Shown piece by piece: positions 24,141 to 34,349 of a stretch of DNA of 64,000 nucleotides. The notes beneath the pieces were generated by a model that saw only the letters and a program-made list of their open reading frames with translations, made no database searches and had not been told where the DNA came from. Made by a program: the position numbers and the translations under genes. Origin of the DNA: Oreohelix idahoensis (taxonomy: Eukaryota; Mollusca; Gastropoda; Stylommatophora; Oreohelicidae); assembly GCA_024509875.1 (NCBI GenBank), contig JAMPIV010006391.1, positions 248,001 to 312,000 of the forward strand, in the 5' to 3' direction. Position 1 is the first letter of the stretch. Every line of letters starts with the position of its first letter.

Positions 24141-25402
24141 CTTCTTCTTCTTTGATCCTTAGCCGCCGATCGTCAAAGCAGTCAGTGGCCATCACGCCTA
24201 GTGGCGTCTTTAAGGGCAACAACAAATTGATTCCACTTTGCTCGGTCGGTGGCCATCCTTCGTACAGTGCCCCAACTCTGGTTCATTCTTTGCATCTCAG
24301 CCTCCACAGTCCTCTGCCAGGTTGTTTTTGGTCGGCCTCTCTTTCGTTTTCCTTCAGGGGTCCAAAGCATAGCTGTTCTTGTGATGGCATCGGGGTCTCT
24401 TCTGAGGACATGACCAACCCAGTTCCAGCGTCTGCCAGCTATAATGGTGTGCATGTCCTCTTGCTTGCTACGAGTAAGCAGATCTTGGTTAGTGATGGTA
24501 TTCGGCCAAAAGATTCGGTGAATTTTCCTTAGGCATGTTGTGTGAAAAGAGGACAATTTCGACATTTCCTTCTCTGTAACTCTCCAGCATTCCGCACCAT
24601 AGAGAAGCACAGAAAGCACACAGCTCTGATATAATCTTAATTTTGTGCTTGTGCTGTATTGGGAGGACTTCCAGATGTTGTTTAGGCTAAAGAAGGCTGT
24701 TCTTGCCTTATTCATTCTGATGTTGATGTCTTTGCCTGCCCCGCCGTCTGGTGTTACTATGCTTCCTAGGTATGTGAAGGTATCTGTCTGTACCAATTGC
24801 TTATTCCTTACTGATATGGGCTCAGGGTTGCTCACATTGAGCGTCATGACCTCAGACTTCTTTAAATTGATGTTCAAGCCCACCTGCTGGCTAAACTTAT
24901 TAAGTCTATCCGTTTTTTTCCTGGATGTGTTGATGTGAATGTGCTAGCAGTGCAATGTCATCTGCATATTCCAGATCTTCCAATGTAGAAAATGTTGTCC
25001 ATCTTATTCCTCTTGGACTGCCCTCTGTTGTCTGGCGCATCACCCAGTCTATGACTGTTAAAAATAGAGTGGTTGATAAGGGGCATCCCTGTCGTACTCC
25101 TGTCTTCACCTCAAAGGTTAGGTTGCTCTGCCCAACACTGCACGTAAAGTTTGCATAGAGGCTATTTATGATTGACACTATGCAGCTTGGAATTCCATAA
25201 GCCCTCAGTATTTTCCATAAACTGTCCCTATGTATGCTGTCAAAAGCTTTTTCAAAATCAACGAAATTAATGTAAAGCTGTCTTTGCCATTCTGAGCACT
25301 GCTCTATAATGTTCCTGAGAGTGAATATATGATCTACACATCTCCTGTTCTTTCTAAATCCTGCTTGTTCTTTCCTCAGTTTATGGTCTGCTGCTTTTGA
25401 GA
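24141..25402 (-). mobile_element. RTE LINE copy A, 5' truncated
   Basis: This minus-strand insertion is bounded by TTAACATTTT duplications and ends 3' in a (GAA)n tail (plus-strand cttcttcttctttgatcc). Two frames (25409-24906 and 24883-24182) join across a one-base shift near 24900. Motifs are 'KEQAGFRKNR', 'NFVDFEKAFDS', 'LRAYGIPSC', 'GVRQGCPLS', 'LEYADDIALL' (catalytic YADD), 'LLYGAECWRV' and 'KRKRGRPKTTW'. Its conserved residues are canonical, which makes it the best local reference for the sister copy at 46019-48186. Confidence 0.9.
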
Positions 25403-25412
25403 TTAACATTTT

Positions 25413-26119
25413 GGAGAGACATAAATATAATGCTCAAACACAGATCAAAGTAATATAAACGTTTGTCACCTCCGTATTTTGGCACATGAAACTTCCATTA
25501 ATTCAAATGTTCAACTGAATTTAACAATTAATTGAACTAGTTAACTGATACACCTAACCTTGAATGTAAGAAGTTACTAAACATAACCAAATACTGAATG
25601 TGACTGGTTAGCATATCTAAAGTTTTCTATGCATTTTTTTTAAGGTTGCAGTTTGTAGACACTGAACTGGCAACCGTACCCATATTTTAACTTCCCAATG
25701 ACTTTCTGTGAAAAAATAGCCACAGCTTGCCAGAAGTCAAAGCCTCATTTAACAAAGTAACGTCATACTGTGTAGAACACTTCATGTCAAACACTTCTAA
25801 CTAGAAGATTTTTAAAATTTAGCGACAATCACCAAGACACACTCATAGTTAATATTGGAAGACACACTTAGACAGCACAGACCTTCACTATTATTCTTAA
25901 ATAAAAATATGTGCAATTATATTCATAATGAGGGCAGCAGTACAGTTGGTGTTCTAGCAGTCGTTCTGATTAATGCACTTATATGACTGCCTAAAACAAC
26001 ATAATAGGTTAATTTTAAATCTGTTAAAAGAAGCCTTTAGACATTACAGAGAGAAGAAAAATCACCACCACAGTGAAATTTGAGATCTGGGTGAAAATTC
26101 AGCTTTTTACAATTCGTAC
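25413..26119 (-). other. probable 3' UTR / downstream flank of the phospho-lyase gene
   Basis: This stretch follows the stop of the host gene's last coding exon on the minus strand. It holds no coding sequence or known element. I could not pick a convincing polyadenylation signal. Confidence 0.4.
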
Positions 26120-26438
26120 TCAGCAGACTTTTTGTGAAACTAACTGAGGTGATGAAATGGGCGTCACCTCAAGATCACCAGCTGCTGTCTCTAATTCATT
26201 CACACAGGCTTTTTTTATAGGTGGCTCCCCTACTACTGTCACCCTATCAGACAAGGCTGAGCTGATGCTTTCACTTCCTGTGGCAGCCTCTCTGTTTGTG
26301 GCTAGTTCTGCAAAGATCCTGTCCAGCAATTCAACAAGGGTGTCAGCATTCTCTAGGCTAAAGCACATTGGTGGTTTAAATTTGAGCACATTCTCGCAAG
26401 GTCCATCTCGACTCATTAGAATGAACTCATCTTTCAAT
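26120..26438 (-). CDS. terminal coding exon of a PHYKPL/ETNPPL-like phospho-lyase
   Basis: The family is PLP-dependent fold-type I, class-III aminotransferase-like enzymes that cleave 5-phosphohydroxylysine or phosphoethanolamine to an aldehyde, ammonia and phosphate. The exon encodes 'LKDEFILMSRDGP', 'NVLKFKPPMCFSLENA' and 'LVELLDRIFAEL'. The strongly conserved family block 'DGP..NVLK.KPPMCF' is intact, and 'CFSLENA' is closer to PHYKPL than ETNPPL. A variable tail ends 'SQKVC' with a TGA at 26120-26122. The minus-strand acceptor CTCTGGCAG lies at 26447-26439. Its phase (one base completing an Arg codon) matches the donor of the exon at 31691-31780. The upstream Met of the open frame is intronic. 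Confidence 0.85.
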
Positions 26439-27004
26439 CTGCCAGAGGAATACAAATGTTTCAGAATGATGTGGCCAAAAAAAAAAAAAGATTGATCTTA
26501 CAAAAGCAACAAACTATATTTTAATCTTAGAAGACACAATATAAAGAAATAATGACTTCTACCTGATCTTGACACTATTTGAAGTAAATGTAACAGGAGG
26601 CACAGGGAAAATAATTATACATGACAGAATTTAATAATGGGTTTAAAGATGAAGTCATAGTGAGGGAGCTCTATAATCTCTATACTGCTCTTAATGGGGC
26701 TTGTAACAAGCCGTAGGATGGGCAAAGGAAGTGGTCACATAGATATATGCAAAACAATATGACGCGATATATATTGACATCAGTCAGTAGGCTCATGAGA
26801 TTCATACCGCCAGCCACAGAGGACATGTAAATGATGGAAGAAAAGGGAGCCTGGACTGGGGCATAAGAACTTTATTTATGAACTCAACATCATGTCTACT
26901 TCATTGTCAAAGATTTTCTACATATTATCAAGGTGGATAATATAAATATATCTAGAATAGTAGAAGTATAAACGTCACAGTAGATAGGCCAGAAAACAAA
27001 GTGA
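26439..27004 (-). other. intron of the phospho-lyase gene, left part
   Basis: Intronic on the minus strand. It begins with an A-run (plus strand) acting as the polypyrimidine tract of the acceptor. No other feature is recognised. Confidence 0.6.
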
Positions 27005-27049
27005 TATTTGTTAAGACAACAACAGCAGAAAATTATGTTATTCAAAAGA

Positions 27050-27540
27050 CTGGCATTTAAGTTATCATGGCCAGGAGCTTTTCCATTCCTGAACCCTTTG
27101 ATTGCTGTGATGATTTCTTCTTTTCGTGGAATGTCTGTATTAACATCTAGATTGTTTTCAGCCTCGGGAACATTCAATTGTGCCTCTGGTGGTTCCTTGT
27201 TCAGAATTTCTCTGAAATGCTCTGCCCATCTTGTTTCCTGCCCCTCTGCTGTCGTGATGAGATTTCCTTGCTTATCTCTTACTAATGTAATATTGTTTGC
27301 ACCTCGTTTTCTGTTGATGATTTTAGTTATTTTGTATACTGTGCTTTGTTCATTTCTCAATGCTGCCTCTTCTGCCTGTCTTGCAAGATCGTCTAGGAAA
27401 TTCCTTTTGTTGGCTCGGGTTTGGCGTTTAACTTCCTTGTCTAGCTGACTGTACTGTTCGCTATATAGTTGTTTTAACCTGGGGGACTTCGCTTCTGTTT
27501 TCTTTCTTTTCATTTCCTTTCTCATCGTTATGGTGTTTAA
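27050..27540 (-). pseudogene. RTE copy C linker region
   Basis: The frame reads 'MRKEMKRKKTEAKSP', 'YSQLDKEVKRQTRANKR', 'NEQSTVYKITKIIN', 'NNITLVRDKQGN', 'ETRWAEHFREILN' and 'TAIKGFRNGKAPGHDNLN'. It is nearly identical to the matching part of the copy at 46019-48186, but keeps the standard 'GKAPGHD' entry to the reverse transcriptase. Residues upstream of 'MRKEM' in the long open frame belong to the inserted TTAA element. Confidence 0.8.
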
Positions 27541-28115
27541 CCCTTTCAGCACCAGTATGACGTACGCCGTACGGCATAAATCTTCACAATTTTTGTCGCT
27601 GTGCAGTACCGCATACGTCACAGAAGTAGCGCGATACCTCGTTCCCATTCACCTATATGTACCGCCGAACCATAAACATCTTGTGGAAAAAGAGCATGAA
27701 AACTCTTGTTTGAGTTGAATTTATTCAACTTGAATGATTCTGACAACTCTTTTTACTGAGATTCTGGTAATCTTTACCTTTAGTTCCGTCGAGTATGTTT
27801 AATATGTGTATTTTCGTACCATTTAGAGTTAAGGTTGAGGTTAGGTTTAGGGTTACCCTAATTCTAATGCTGACTCAATACACATATTATACATACTCGA
27901 CGGCACTAAATGTAAAGATTACCCAGATTCAGGGTCAGAGTTTGTGTAGTCTGGTTCAGAATATACTTTTAATGGGTTTCCTTTTACGATAAACTGTTTA
28001 CAGTCAAATTAAAAATATGACCCCTAAAATTACAATTATCCTGTCGTTCAGTGGAACAAACTAAGCTGAAAATGGTGTCGTCATGGGGAATGAAAAACCC
28101 GTCGTTGCAAAAGGG
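27541..28115. mobile_element. piggyBac-type MITE (TTAA target)
   Basis: The element is flanked by TTAA on both sides (27537-27540 and 28116-28119), with ends CCCTTTCAGCACC and, reversed, CCCTTTTGCAACG. It interrupts the RTE copy precisely: the sister copy at about 47970-47990 reads through without it. No transposase is encoded. A fold-back repeat lies inside it (27763-27927). Confidence 0.85.
27763..27927. repeat. fold-back repeat inside the piggyBac-type MITE
   Basis: The left arm (about 27763-27815) and right arm (about 27877-27927) are inverted copies about 50 bases long with a few mismatches, sharing 'gtcgagtatg', 'aatatgtgtatt' and 'gtaatcttta'. The loop contains the palindrome TTAGGGTTACCCTAA. 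Confidence 0.8.
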
Positions 28116-28191
28116 TTAATGTTTCTGGTGTTATCCAGTCTTGCTTCTTCCTTTCCTGGAATCCCAAGCATGATTTGCTGCTTTCCTTATA

Positions 28192-29528
28192 CGAGGCGTG
28201 TTCAAATGAAACCCGACCGTGCTGCGCCAAGTGGACATTCGAAGGAGGAGCATGATGATGTCATATCTGACGTAATAAGCACATACGAATGTACAAGTGT
28301 GTACCTGTTCATTCTCCTAGTATTCATTGGTTTGTGCTGCAGACCGTTAAAATAATGGCCGGTGTGATAAGGCCGATCAGCGAGCGGTGATTCAGTTCCT
28401 AACAGCCAAAGGATGTCGACCAGTCGACATTCATCGCAGAATGAAAGCAGTGTATGGTGACAAAAGTGTATCTAGGACTACAGTGAAATACTGGGCATGA
28501 ATGTTTCGAGAAGGACGTCAGTTAACGAAAGATCTTCCGTGGCCAGGTCAGGTGCATATTGTTGCGACAGAAGAGGCCATCGCCGAGATTGATGCAGCAA
28601 TACGGGTGGACCGTCGTCGGAGCTTACGTTCACTAGCAGAGGAATTCGCTGTGTCTCTTGGGACACTTCAAATGGTCGTTAGGAAGAAACTGAAGTATTG
28701 AAAGGTGTGTTCACAATGGGTCCCACGGATGCTGACCGATCACCATAAGGAAGAACGCATGGGGTGGAGTTTGAACCACCTGCTGCGTTACGAAGAGGAG
28801 GGTGATGCATTTCTGTTGCGCATAGTGACAGGCGATGAGTCGTGGTCCCACCACTTTGAGCCGTGCAGCAAATCAGCGACCATGCAATGGAAACATCCCG
28901 GATCACCAAAACCCAAAAAATTCAAGTCACAGATTTCCGCCGGTAAGGTTATGCTGACCGCATTTTTTTACCATGAAGGGCTTCTATTGGTAGACTTTAA
29001 AGAGCCTGGCGTGAACATCAATGCCATCCGCTACAAAGACACACTAGACAACCTGCATACAGCCATCAAGAATAAACGACCCGGCATGCTTTCGCGTGGT
29101 GTGATTCTGTTGCACGACAATGCTCGTCCACATGTTGCGAACATTGTGCAGGGAGCGTTAGCAAGGAAAAGGTGGGAAGTTCTGCCACACCCAGCCTACA
29201 GCCCCGATCTGTCACCATGTGACTTTCATTTGTTCGGACCCTTAAAAAAAATCCTCTAAATGGACAACGATTCGACTCCGATGCAGACGTCAGGGCCTCG
29301 GTGACCAAATGGTTCAATAAGCAACCAGTCATTTTTCTCGGACGGCGTCCGCCATCTACCCAAGCAGTGGGATGCGTGACTGAATGCCTATGGTGACTAT
29401 TTCTAAAGAACCCCAGTGGGTACTTGCTTCATAACAATTGCTGTATTTAATTCTACTACTCCTGCTGATGTACCTTACATATATGTGTTATAAAGCCACT
29501 GGGACGGGTTTCATTTGAACACACCTCG
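28192..29528 (+). mobile_element. mariner element (DD34D), inactivated
   Basis: The element is 1337 bp with 24-bp terminal inverted repeats (CGAGGCGTGTTCAAATGAAA, left; one mismatch on the right) and TA on each side (28190-28191, 29529-29530). It is inserted in RTE copy C, whose sequence resumes on both sides. Confidence 0.95.
28355..29390 (+). pseudogene. mariner transposase with in-frame stops
   Basis: The N-terminal part has 'LTAKGCRPVDIHRRMKAVYG' and 'SRTTVKYWA', then a TGA (28498), then 'REGRQ'. The second helix-turn-helix part is 'RSLRSLAEEFAVSLGTLQMVV', then a TGA (28699), then 'WVPRMLTDHHK', the characteristic mariner signature. Catalytic residues are D in 'VTGDESWSHH', D in 'LLHDNARPHVA' and D in 'YSPDLSPCDFHLFGPLKK'. 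The last two are separated by 34 residues (DD34D). A late frameshift near 29250 disrupts the C-terminus. The usual length is about 340-350 residues. Confidence 0.92.
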
Positions 29529-29530
29529 TA

Positions 29531-30480
29531 TATTGTTGAAATGGTGTTGAATTTCTGGTCTATATCATCAGTTAATGTCTGTTCCTGACTTTTAGCAAAT
29601 TGATATCGCTTCTTTATATCAGCCGCAAAAGCTTTTCTGGTAAGGGGGTCCTTCAATTTGCTGATGTCAAATCTTTTCTGTGTAGTTACAGTTGGTCCAG
29701 CCGTTCTGAGTTTCACTTTCAGTTTTGCTACTACTAAATGGTGATCACTTCCCACATCTGCACCTCTTCTTACCTTCACATCTTGTAATGCATGTCTCTA
29801 TCTACCATTAATCATAATGTGGTCTGTCTGGTTTCTGTCCCGACCATTTGGTGATTCCCATGTTAATTTGTGAATTTCTTTGTGTGGGAAAAGTGTTCCT
29901 CCAATGACCAGGTTGTTAATGCTACAGAAACTTATTAATTTATCCCCATTTTCGTTTGCTGTTCCGCTGCCGCATTTCCCTATTACTCTTTCATTATATG
30001 TATTGTGTGTTCCAACTTTCGCATTGAGATTTCCCATTACTACGATAAGATCATATCTAGGTGTGCCTTCTATTTCTTTCTGCAGTTGTTGATAGAATTC
30101 ATCCTTGACTTCTTCATCGCTGTCATTCGTTGGTGCGTAGCATTGTGTTATTGTAGTATTGGTGAATCTACCTCTCAATCTTAATCTTATCAGTCTGTTG
30201 TTGATGGGTTTCCATTCCAGTAATGTCCTTTCTATTCCTTTCTGTAGAATAATGGCTATACCTTCATTGTGCTGTCCATCCTCTCTTTCAGAGTAAAGTA
30301 ATGTTTCGCCTATTGCTGTTTTAACTTTTCTTGCCCCTGTCCATCTGCTCTCGCTTATCCCTAGAATGTGTAATCTATAGTTTCTCATTTCTGCTGTGAC
30401 CCATTTTAGTGTACCCGTCTCGTTCATTGTCCTGACATTCCAAAATCCTATTCTTGTTTTGCGGTCAGGATGTCCGTTTT
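29531..30480 (-). pseudogene. RTE copy C endonuclease domain
   Basis: Coding begins upstream of the first in-frame Met, with 'RIGFWNVRTM' (about 30455-30425), the N-terminal APE endonuclease block. It continues 'LGISESRW', 'GIAIILQKG', 'TITQCYAPTND', 'MGNLNAKVG', 'ANENGDKL' and 'LTWESPNGRDRNQTDHI'. A single TAG (29798-29800) follows, then 'RGADVGSDHHLVVAKLK' (catalytic SDHH). The usual GDxNAK motif here reads GNLNAK, a D-to-N change expected to disable the nuclease. Confidence 0.88.
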
Positions 30481-30985
30481 CGTGTCAGTGGCTTCCTTTC
30501 GGCTTTCACCACTGACAGTCATACGAGCCTCAGACTCCGGATGTCCGTCCCGCAGCAAAGTTTGTTCATTTGTTGTCGTTTCCGTAACTTCATTTCTTTT
30601 TACATAGACAGGGGTGTCAGCCCTATGCTAAAACCCCCAACCTGGAGGACCAGGGTGTCTGCTTTAGTCTGACCCCTGCCCACGCAAACCTGTCCAGCTT
30701 GGTAGAACCTTCCAGGAGAAAAACTCCCACTGGCATAGCTCTGGGGGTAATCAGGGTACGCAAGCCACCATACCTCAAGTTATTGACACCGGTGATGGCA
30801 GAAAGAGGTCCCAAACATCAGAAATAAATCAATGAAAATTAATAAAACAGCCATAAACAACAAAGACGAAGTACAGGCACCCCCACCCACTATAACGAAC
30901 CATGTAATTCTTCCAACTGGCTCAACTAATAACTGTTGAGGGAGCACAGGTTGTGTCCCGTCAACTCCCAAATGTCACTGTGACA

Positions 30986-31690
30986 GTAAAATATTTTTTC
31001 CACAAGTGGTAATGGGATGTCCTAATGGACGAAAAAAAAAAATATTTTAACAAATAAACAAACAAAATCTCAGATGAAAGACAGGCAAGCTATATCTCTT
31101 CCATTTACTTATACAATGCTTCCTCTCTTTTGTTGTTGTTGTACAGTCTGACTTTCTCAAGAAAATGCCTTTCTCACATGCAACAATATCACACTCACCA
31201 CATATCATCTTCTTCAGCTGCAATCTCCACAATGAAGGTCGGCTGCAATGGATCTCCAGCATCTTCTGTTTGGTCTTGATAGTGTGCTCTGATGGACTTT
31301 TTCCTGTCCATCTCTTGGTGTTATCTTCCCATTTATACAAGTCTTCCTCTTCCACGTTTACATATAACTCTTCCTTCCATTATGATCTTCAGCAATGTGT
31401 TATATGTATCTTTTTCTATGGCCAAAATACTTTAGCTGTCTAATTTTAATGCCTTCATTGTATCTCTTTTCAGTCCTTTGTTTTCTAGGACTTCTTTATT
31501 TGTTTTCTTCTCTTTCCATGAGATGTGCCCCAAATATATCCTCTTCCAAAAAAGTAATCACAGATTCCCAACTTAAACCCCACCTTACACACATACAACC
31601 TCAGACGTTCCCCATAAACCTTTCCTCGTATATACAATCTTCTTTGTAGAGAACTTAAAGCTTCCGTGCACAGTTTGACATAAAATTTAC
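30986..31690 (-). other. intron of the phospho-lyase gene, right part
   Basis: Between the RTE copy and the donor of the 90-bp exon. Open frames here (for example 31047-31355) have no motif I trust. Confidence 0.5.
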
Positions 31691-31780
31691 CTCTTAAGAG
31701 CAAATGCTGCATCTTCTGTGGCAGGTTCCCGTGTGTTCTGATTCTTCACCATCTCAATACCCCAGAACATGCCCATACCC
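31691..31780 (-). CDS. penultimate coding exon of the PHYKPL/ETNPPL-like phospho-lyase
   Basis: This 90-bp exon is too short for an ORF listing. On the minus strand it is bounded by the acceptor TTTATTTCAG (31790-31781) and donor AAGAG|GTAAAT (31691/31690). It encodes 'GMGMFWGIEMVKNQNTREPA' and then 'TEDAAFALK' plus two bases of an Arg codon completed by the exon at 26438. In vertebrate family members the same place reads 'G.GLF.GI.LVK....R.PAT..A'. It precedes 'LLS.DGP..NVLK' without a gap, so the two exons are consecutive. Upstream exons are not in the window, so the next intron exceeds 32 kb. Which of PHYKPL or ETNPPL it is remains open. Confidence 0.82.
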
Positions 31781-31865
31781 CTGAAATAAATTAGACATAA
31801 CATACCCATACTCTGGACATAAATGATAAGACTTAAAATGTCCATACTCCTGAAATAAATACATG
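31781..31865 (-). repeat. tandem copies of the exon's splice acceptor (left block)
   Basis: On the minus strand, units carrying an acceptor-like 'atttatttcag' or 'tttatgtccag' followed by 'gagtatgg.cat.tt' repeat upstream of the true acceptor (AG positions near 31850 and 31811). The block after each AG resembles the exon's own first bases (gggtatgggcatgtt). Two more units with a 36-bp period lie at 50690-50765, on the other side of the transposon nest. Confidence 0.65.
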
Positions 31866-31914
31866 ATATAATAAATGTTTCTTATCGCTGGACACACTAG
31901 GTTGCAGTCAAATG

Positions 31915-31933
31915 TATGGGTAGTAGACACACT
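31915..31933. repeat. 19-bp target-site duplication of the twin-primed LINE
   Basis: TATGGGTAGTAGACACACT at 31915-31933 recurs exactly at 50333-50351, bounding the whole 18-kb nest. Confidence 0.8.
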
Positions 31934-32090
31934 AGGTCGCTGTCAATTTTATGGGTAGTACAGCCCAAGACTATACGCATCCCTTCGTTTTGAATGTGTT
32001 CCAGTCGTTCACATTGTGATACCCCCATTGTGATGATGCAGCACATGCTTGGATCGCTGTCAATTAGATCCAGATATACGATCACCCAGG
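31934..32090 (-). pseudogene. inverted 5' piece of a LINE (twin priming)
   Basis: The minus strand encodes 'ITMGVSQCERLEHIQNEGMR' then 'IVLGCT', the reverse transcriptase C-terminal block '.L..IQNE..R..LG'. The rest of this LINE (RNase H region) lies on the plus strand at 49484-50332, beyond the GMR1-like insertion. An inverted 5' segment joined to a forward 3' segment within one target duplication is the classic result of twin priming. Confidence 0.65.
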
Positions 32091-32964
32091 TGTGGTGGGT
32101 TTGATGTTATAAGTATTAATTATTGTTATTATTTGTCTACAGAGTTAGGTCAAGCTATGTAGGTCCCTGATTATAATGATGGAACAATGATGTACTGTCA
32201 GAGTACCTATCTGCTACCACCCGGTGATCTCACTCTGCAAATATTTTACCTATTTATTTTATTTGACTAGTGTCTAGGGGAATGAATGTATGATGTGATG
32301 TTGATAACATACATACACAACTGTAACTTAAGATAAGAAACTCAAGTAAAACAATTGTTAACTTTTTTTGAAATTAATCTTTTGTACAATTTATTTCTCC
32401 TGCTCCTCAAATTCTTTTGGAACAGGAGTGAAATTCAAAACAATTAATAAAGGTAGTTTTATCCATCAATATGTATATACAGTTAATTAAATAGGCAGGA
32501 CTTCTTGTCCATACTAAGAGTTTAATAAGCAAATTCATATAAGGTATCCCTTTTCTGACTAACTGATGTCTTATACTCTATCACTAATAAGAGAGACTGA
32601 TGTCATCATCATGTCACTCGAAATGTATTAATGAAATAAGTGTGGAGAACAATTTAGAATAATAAGTCATAAGCCCAGACAACAGGGCTTAACTTCTGGT
32701 CTTGTAGAAATTGGAAGTCGTCCTGATGATACTGCCCACTCTTCTTCACAAGAGGGTCTCCTGAAGTAAATACGTAACTCGCTGAAATTACTGCCCACTC
32801 TTCTACACAAGAGGGTCTCCTAGGAATATCTGATATCTGGTTGCGTCAAAACATACACCAGACAGAATGCCTAGTGTTCAGCCTCTCCAGTTATATTTCA
32901 CAGGAAATTAGGCGATTCAACCCGCAACATCAATGAAATAATACACAAGGAATAGATTGGCTAC
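32091..32964 (-). mobile_element. GMR1-like element, 3' LTR, outer part
   Basis: This LTR (TGTGGTGGG...TTATCACA in plus orientation) runs 32091-32964 and 40966-41525, about 1.43 kb without the insertion. It matches the other LTR (45878-46018 plus 48200-49478) closely. The 5-bp duplication CCAGG flanks the whole element (32086-32090 and 49479-49483). On the minus strand a purine-rich tract (AAGAGGGGAGG, complement of 41526-41540) precedes this LTR, marking it as the 3' LTR. Confidence 0.88.
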
Positions 32965-34349
32965 TGTTGCAAGTGGAACTTATGGAAGGGGAAGTAATCT
33001 TTAGAATGTTTTGAACATATTAAATTTCGAGTTGCAACGCTTGATTAAGCGGATACTTGTTTGACTTTAGGATAGAATTATCTTTTCCTATTTTCGGGTG
33101 ACAGAGTACAGATAAGCGTGTGAACGCTGTTTAATGTATTTATTCTGTACTGTTTTGAGTCATGTGAATAGCTCGCTAGTCTGCATGTGTTATCGAGAAC
33201 GGTGTTCAAGACAACCGAATCTCGTGATGGGTTTTTTGGCGGGACTAGTGTGTGATTGAGGGAGTTGTGTTTTGGGCGTGGACCGTGTAGGTCGAGTCCC
33301 AGTGTTTTTGGATAATGTATGCCTACGTAGGATTTGAGAAAATGTCGACTTATATATTTCGCTGTGTGTACAGCCTATGTGATACACTGCAGTGAAGATT
33401 TGTTTAGGCCATATGAACCTTATTATAGCTGCCGTGTGATGCAGGCTTTGCTATGTATTGAAGTACTTTCGTAGGCCATATTGTGAAGATTAATGAAGCT
33501 GCCGGGTGATGCAGGCTTCGCTGTGTATTAAGGTACTTTTGTAGGCCATATTATTTTTAGCTGCAGTATGAAGATTTGTGAAGCTGTTAAGCTATTATAA
33601 GTCCAGGATTAGGACAGGCCTATTATATATTAACTGCAGTGTGGAGATGTATGAAGCTATTAAGCTATTATTAGTCCAGGATTAGGACAGGCCATATTAT
33701 GTTTAACTGCAGTATGAAGATTTGTGAAGCTGTTAAGCTATTATAAGTCCAGGATTAGGACAGGCCATATTATATATTAACTGCAGTGTGGAGATGTATG
33801 AAGCTATTAAGCTATTATCAGTCCAGGATTAGGACAGGCCATATTATATATTAACTGCAGTGTGGAGATGTATGAAGCTATTAAGCTATTATAAGTCCAG
33901 GATTAGGACAGGCCGTATTAGGTATTGATGCAGTGTGGAAATTATATACTATGATTCGTGTTTTGCTGTCGAATGTGTGTCATTTATGTCATCGTATCTG
34001 TGTTGTAACGGAATAAACAGTATCGAACTGTTCCAGTCGTTTGCAACCCTTCTTGACTCCTGCATGTACCCTTATGTACGTACTGTGGTGTGCGAACATA
34101 TCAACACACACCCAGGTCAACATTCCAGACACAGTGACAAGTCAGCAGCACACATATATTGAATTAGCCTGTGTGGCGATGATATAGACCAAACCACTAC
34201 ACTCGCAACAGTGGGTGTAAACAGACTAATAACATTAACGTTTAATTACATTCAGTGAGAAAACAGCAAATCTAGTTTGTATCAGTTGGTGGTTTACAGT
34301 CAAGTTGGAACCAATACAGAAGAGGTTACTGCTAAAATATGCGGTTACA
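32965..34349 (+). repeat. 5' LTR of the non-autonomous element
   Basis: Starts TGTTGCAAG and ends GCGGTTACA. It carries five 73-74 bp tandem units at about 33585-33920 ('gtccaggattaggacaggcc' at 33601, 33674, 33747, 33821, 33895). I found three differences from the 3' LTR (near 32977, 33233 and 33238), implying a recent insertion. The short frames 33190-33387 and 33935-34162 recur in the other LTR and are not genes. Confidence 0.93.

Larger units (their letters stand above)
27005..30985 (-). mobile_element. RTE LINE copy C, with 5' UTR and endonuclease, 3' part missing
   Basis: The minus-strand order is 5' UTR (about 30985-30490), endonuclease (30480-29456) and linker/N-terminal region (28190-28116 and 27540-27050). 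It is broken by a mariner (28192-29528) and a TTAA-flanked element (27541-28115). At about 27050 the coding 'KAPGHDNLN' ends and the reverse transcriptase palm is absent. Loss of the 3' half is odd for a LINE and suggests a later deletion. It lies in the host gene's 5.3-kb intron in the same orientation as the gene. Confidence 0.85.

Noticed and set aside
24565..24905. Opposite reading of the bias: G-to-A (APOBEC-like) hypermutation of copy A
   Set aside because: Copy A keeps the canonical YADD, YGIP and GFR residues while copy B departs from them, so B is the changed copy. A consensus would settle it.
31047..31443. Overlapping frames as a gene near the host exon
   Set aside because: No motif, no splice fit with the phospho-lyase exons, and both strands are equally open.
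33585..33920. Regularly spaced repeats in the LTR as a separate array
   Set aside because: They are 73-74 bp tandem units within the LTR, present identically in the other LTR.
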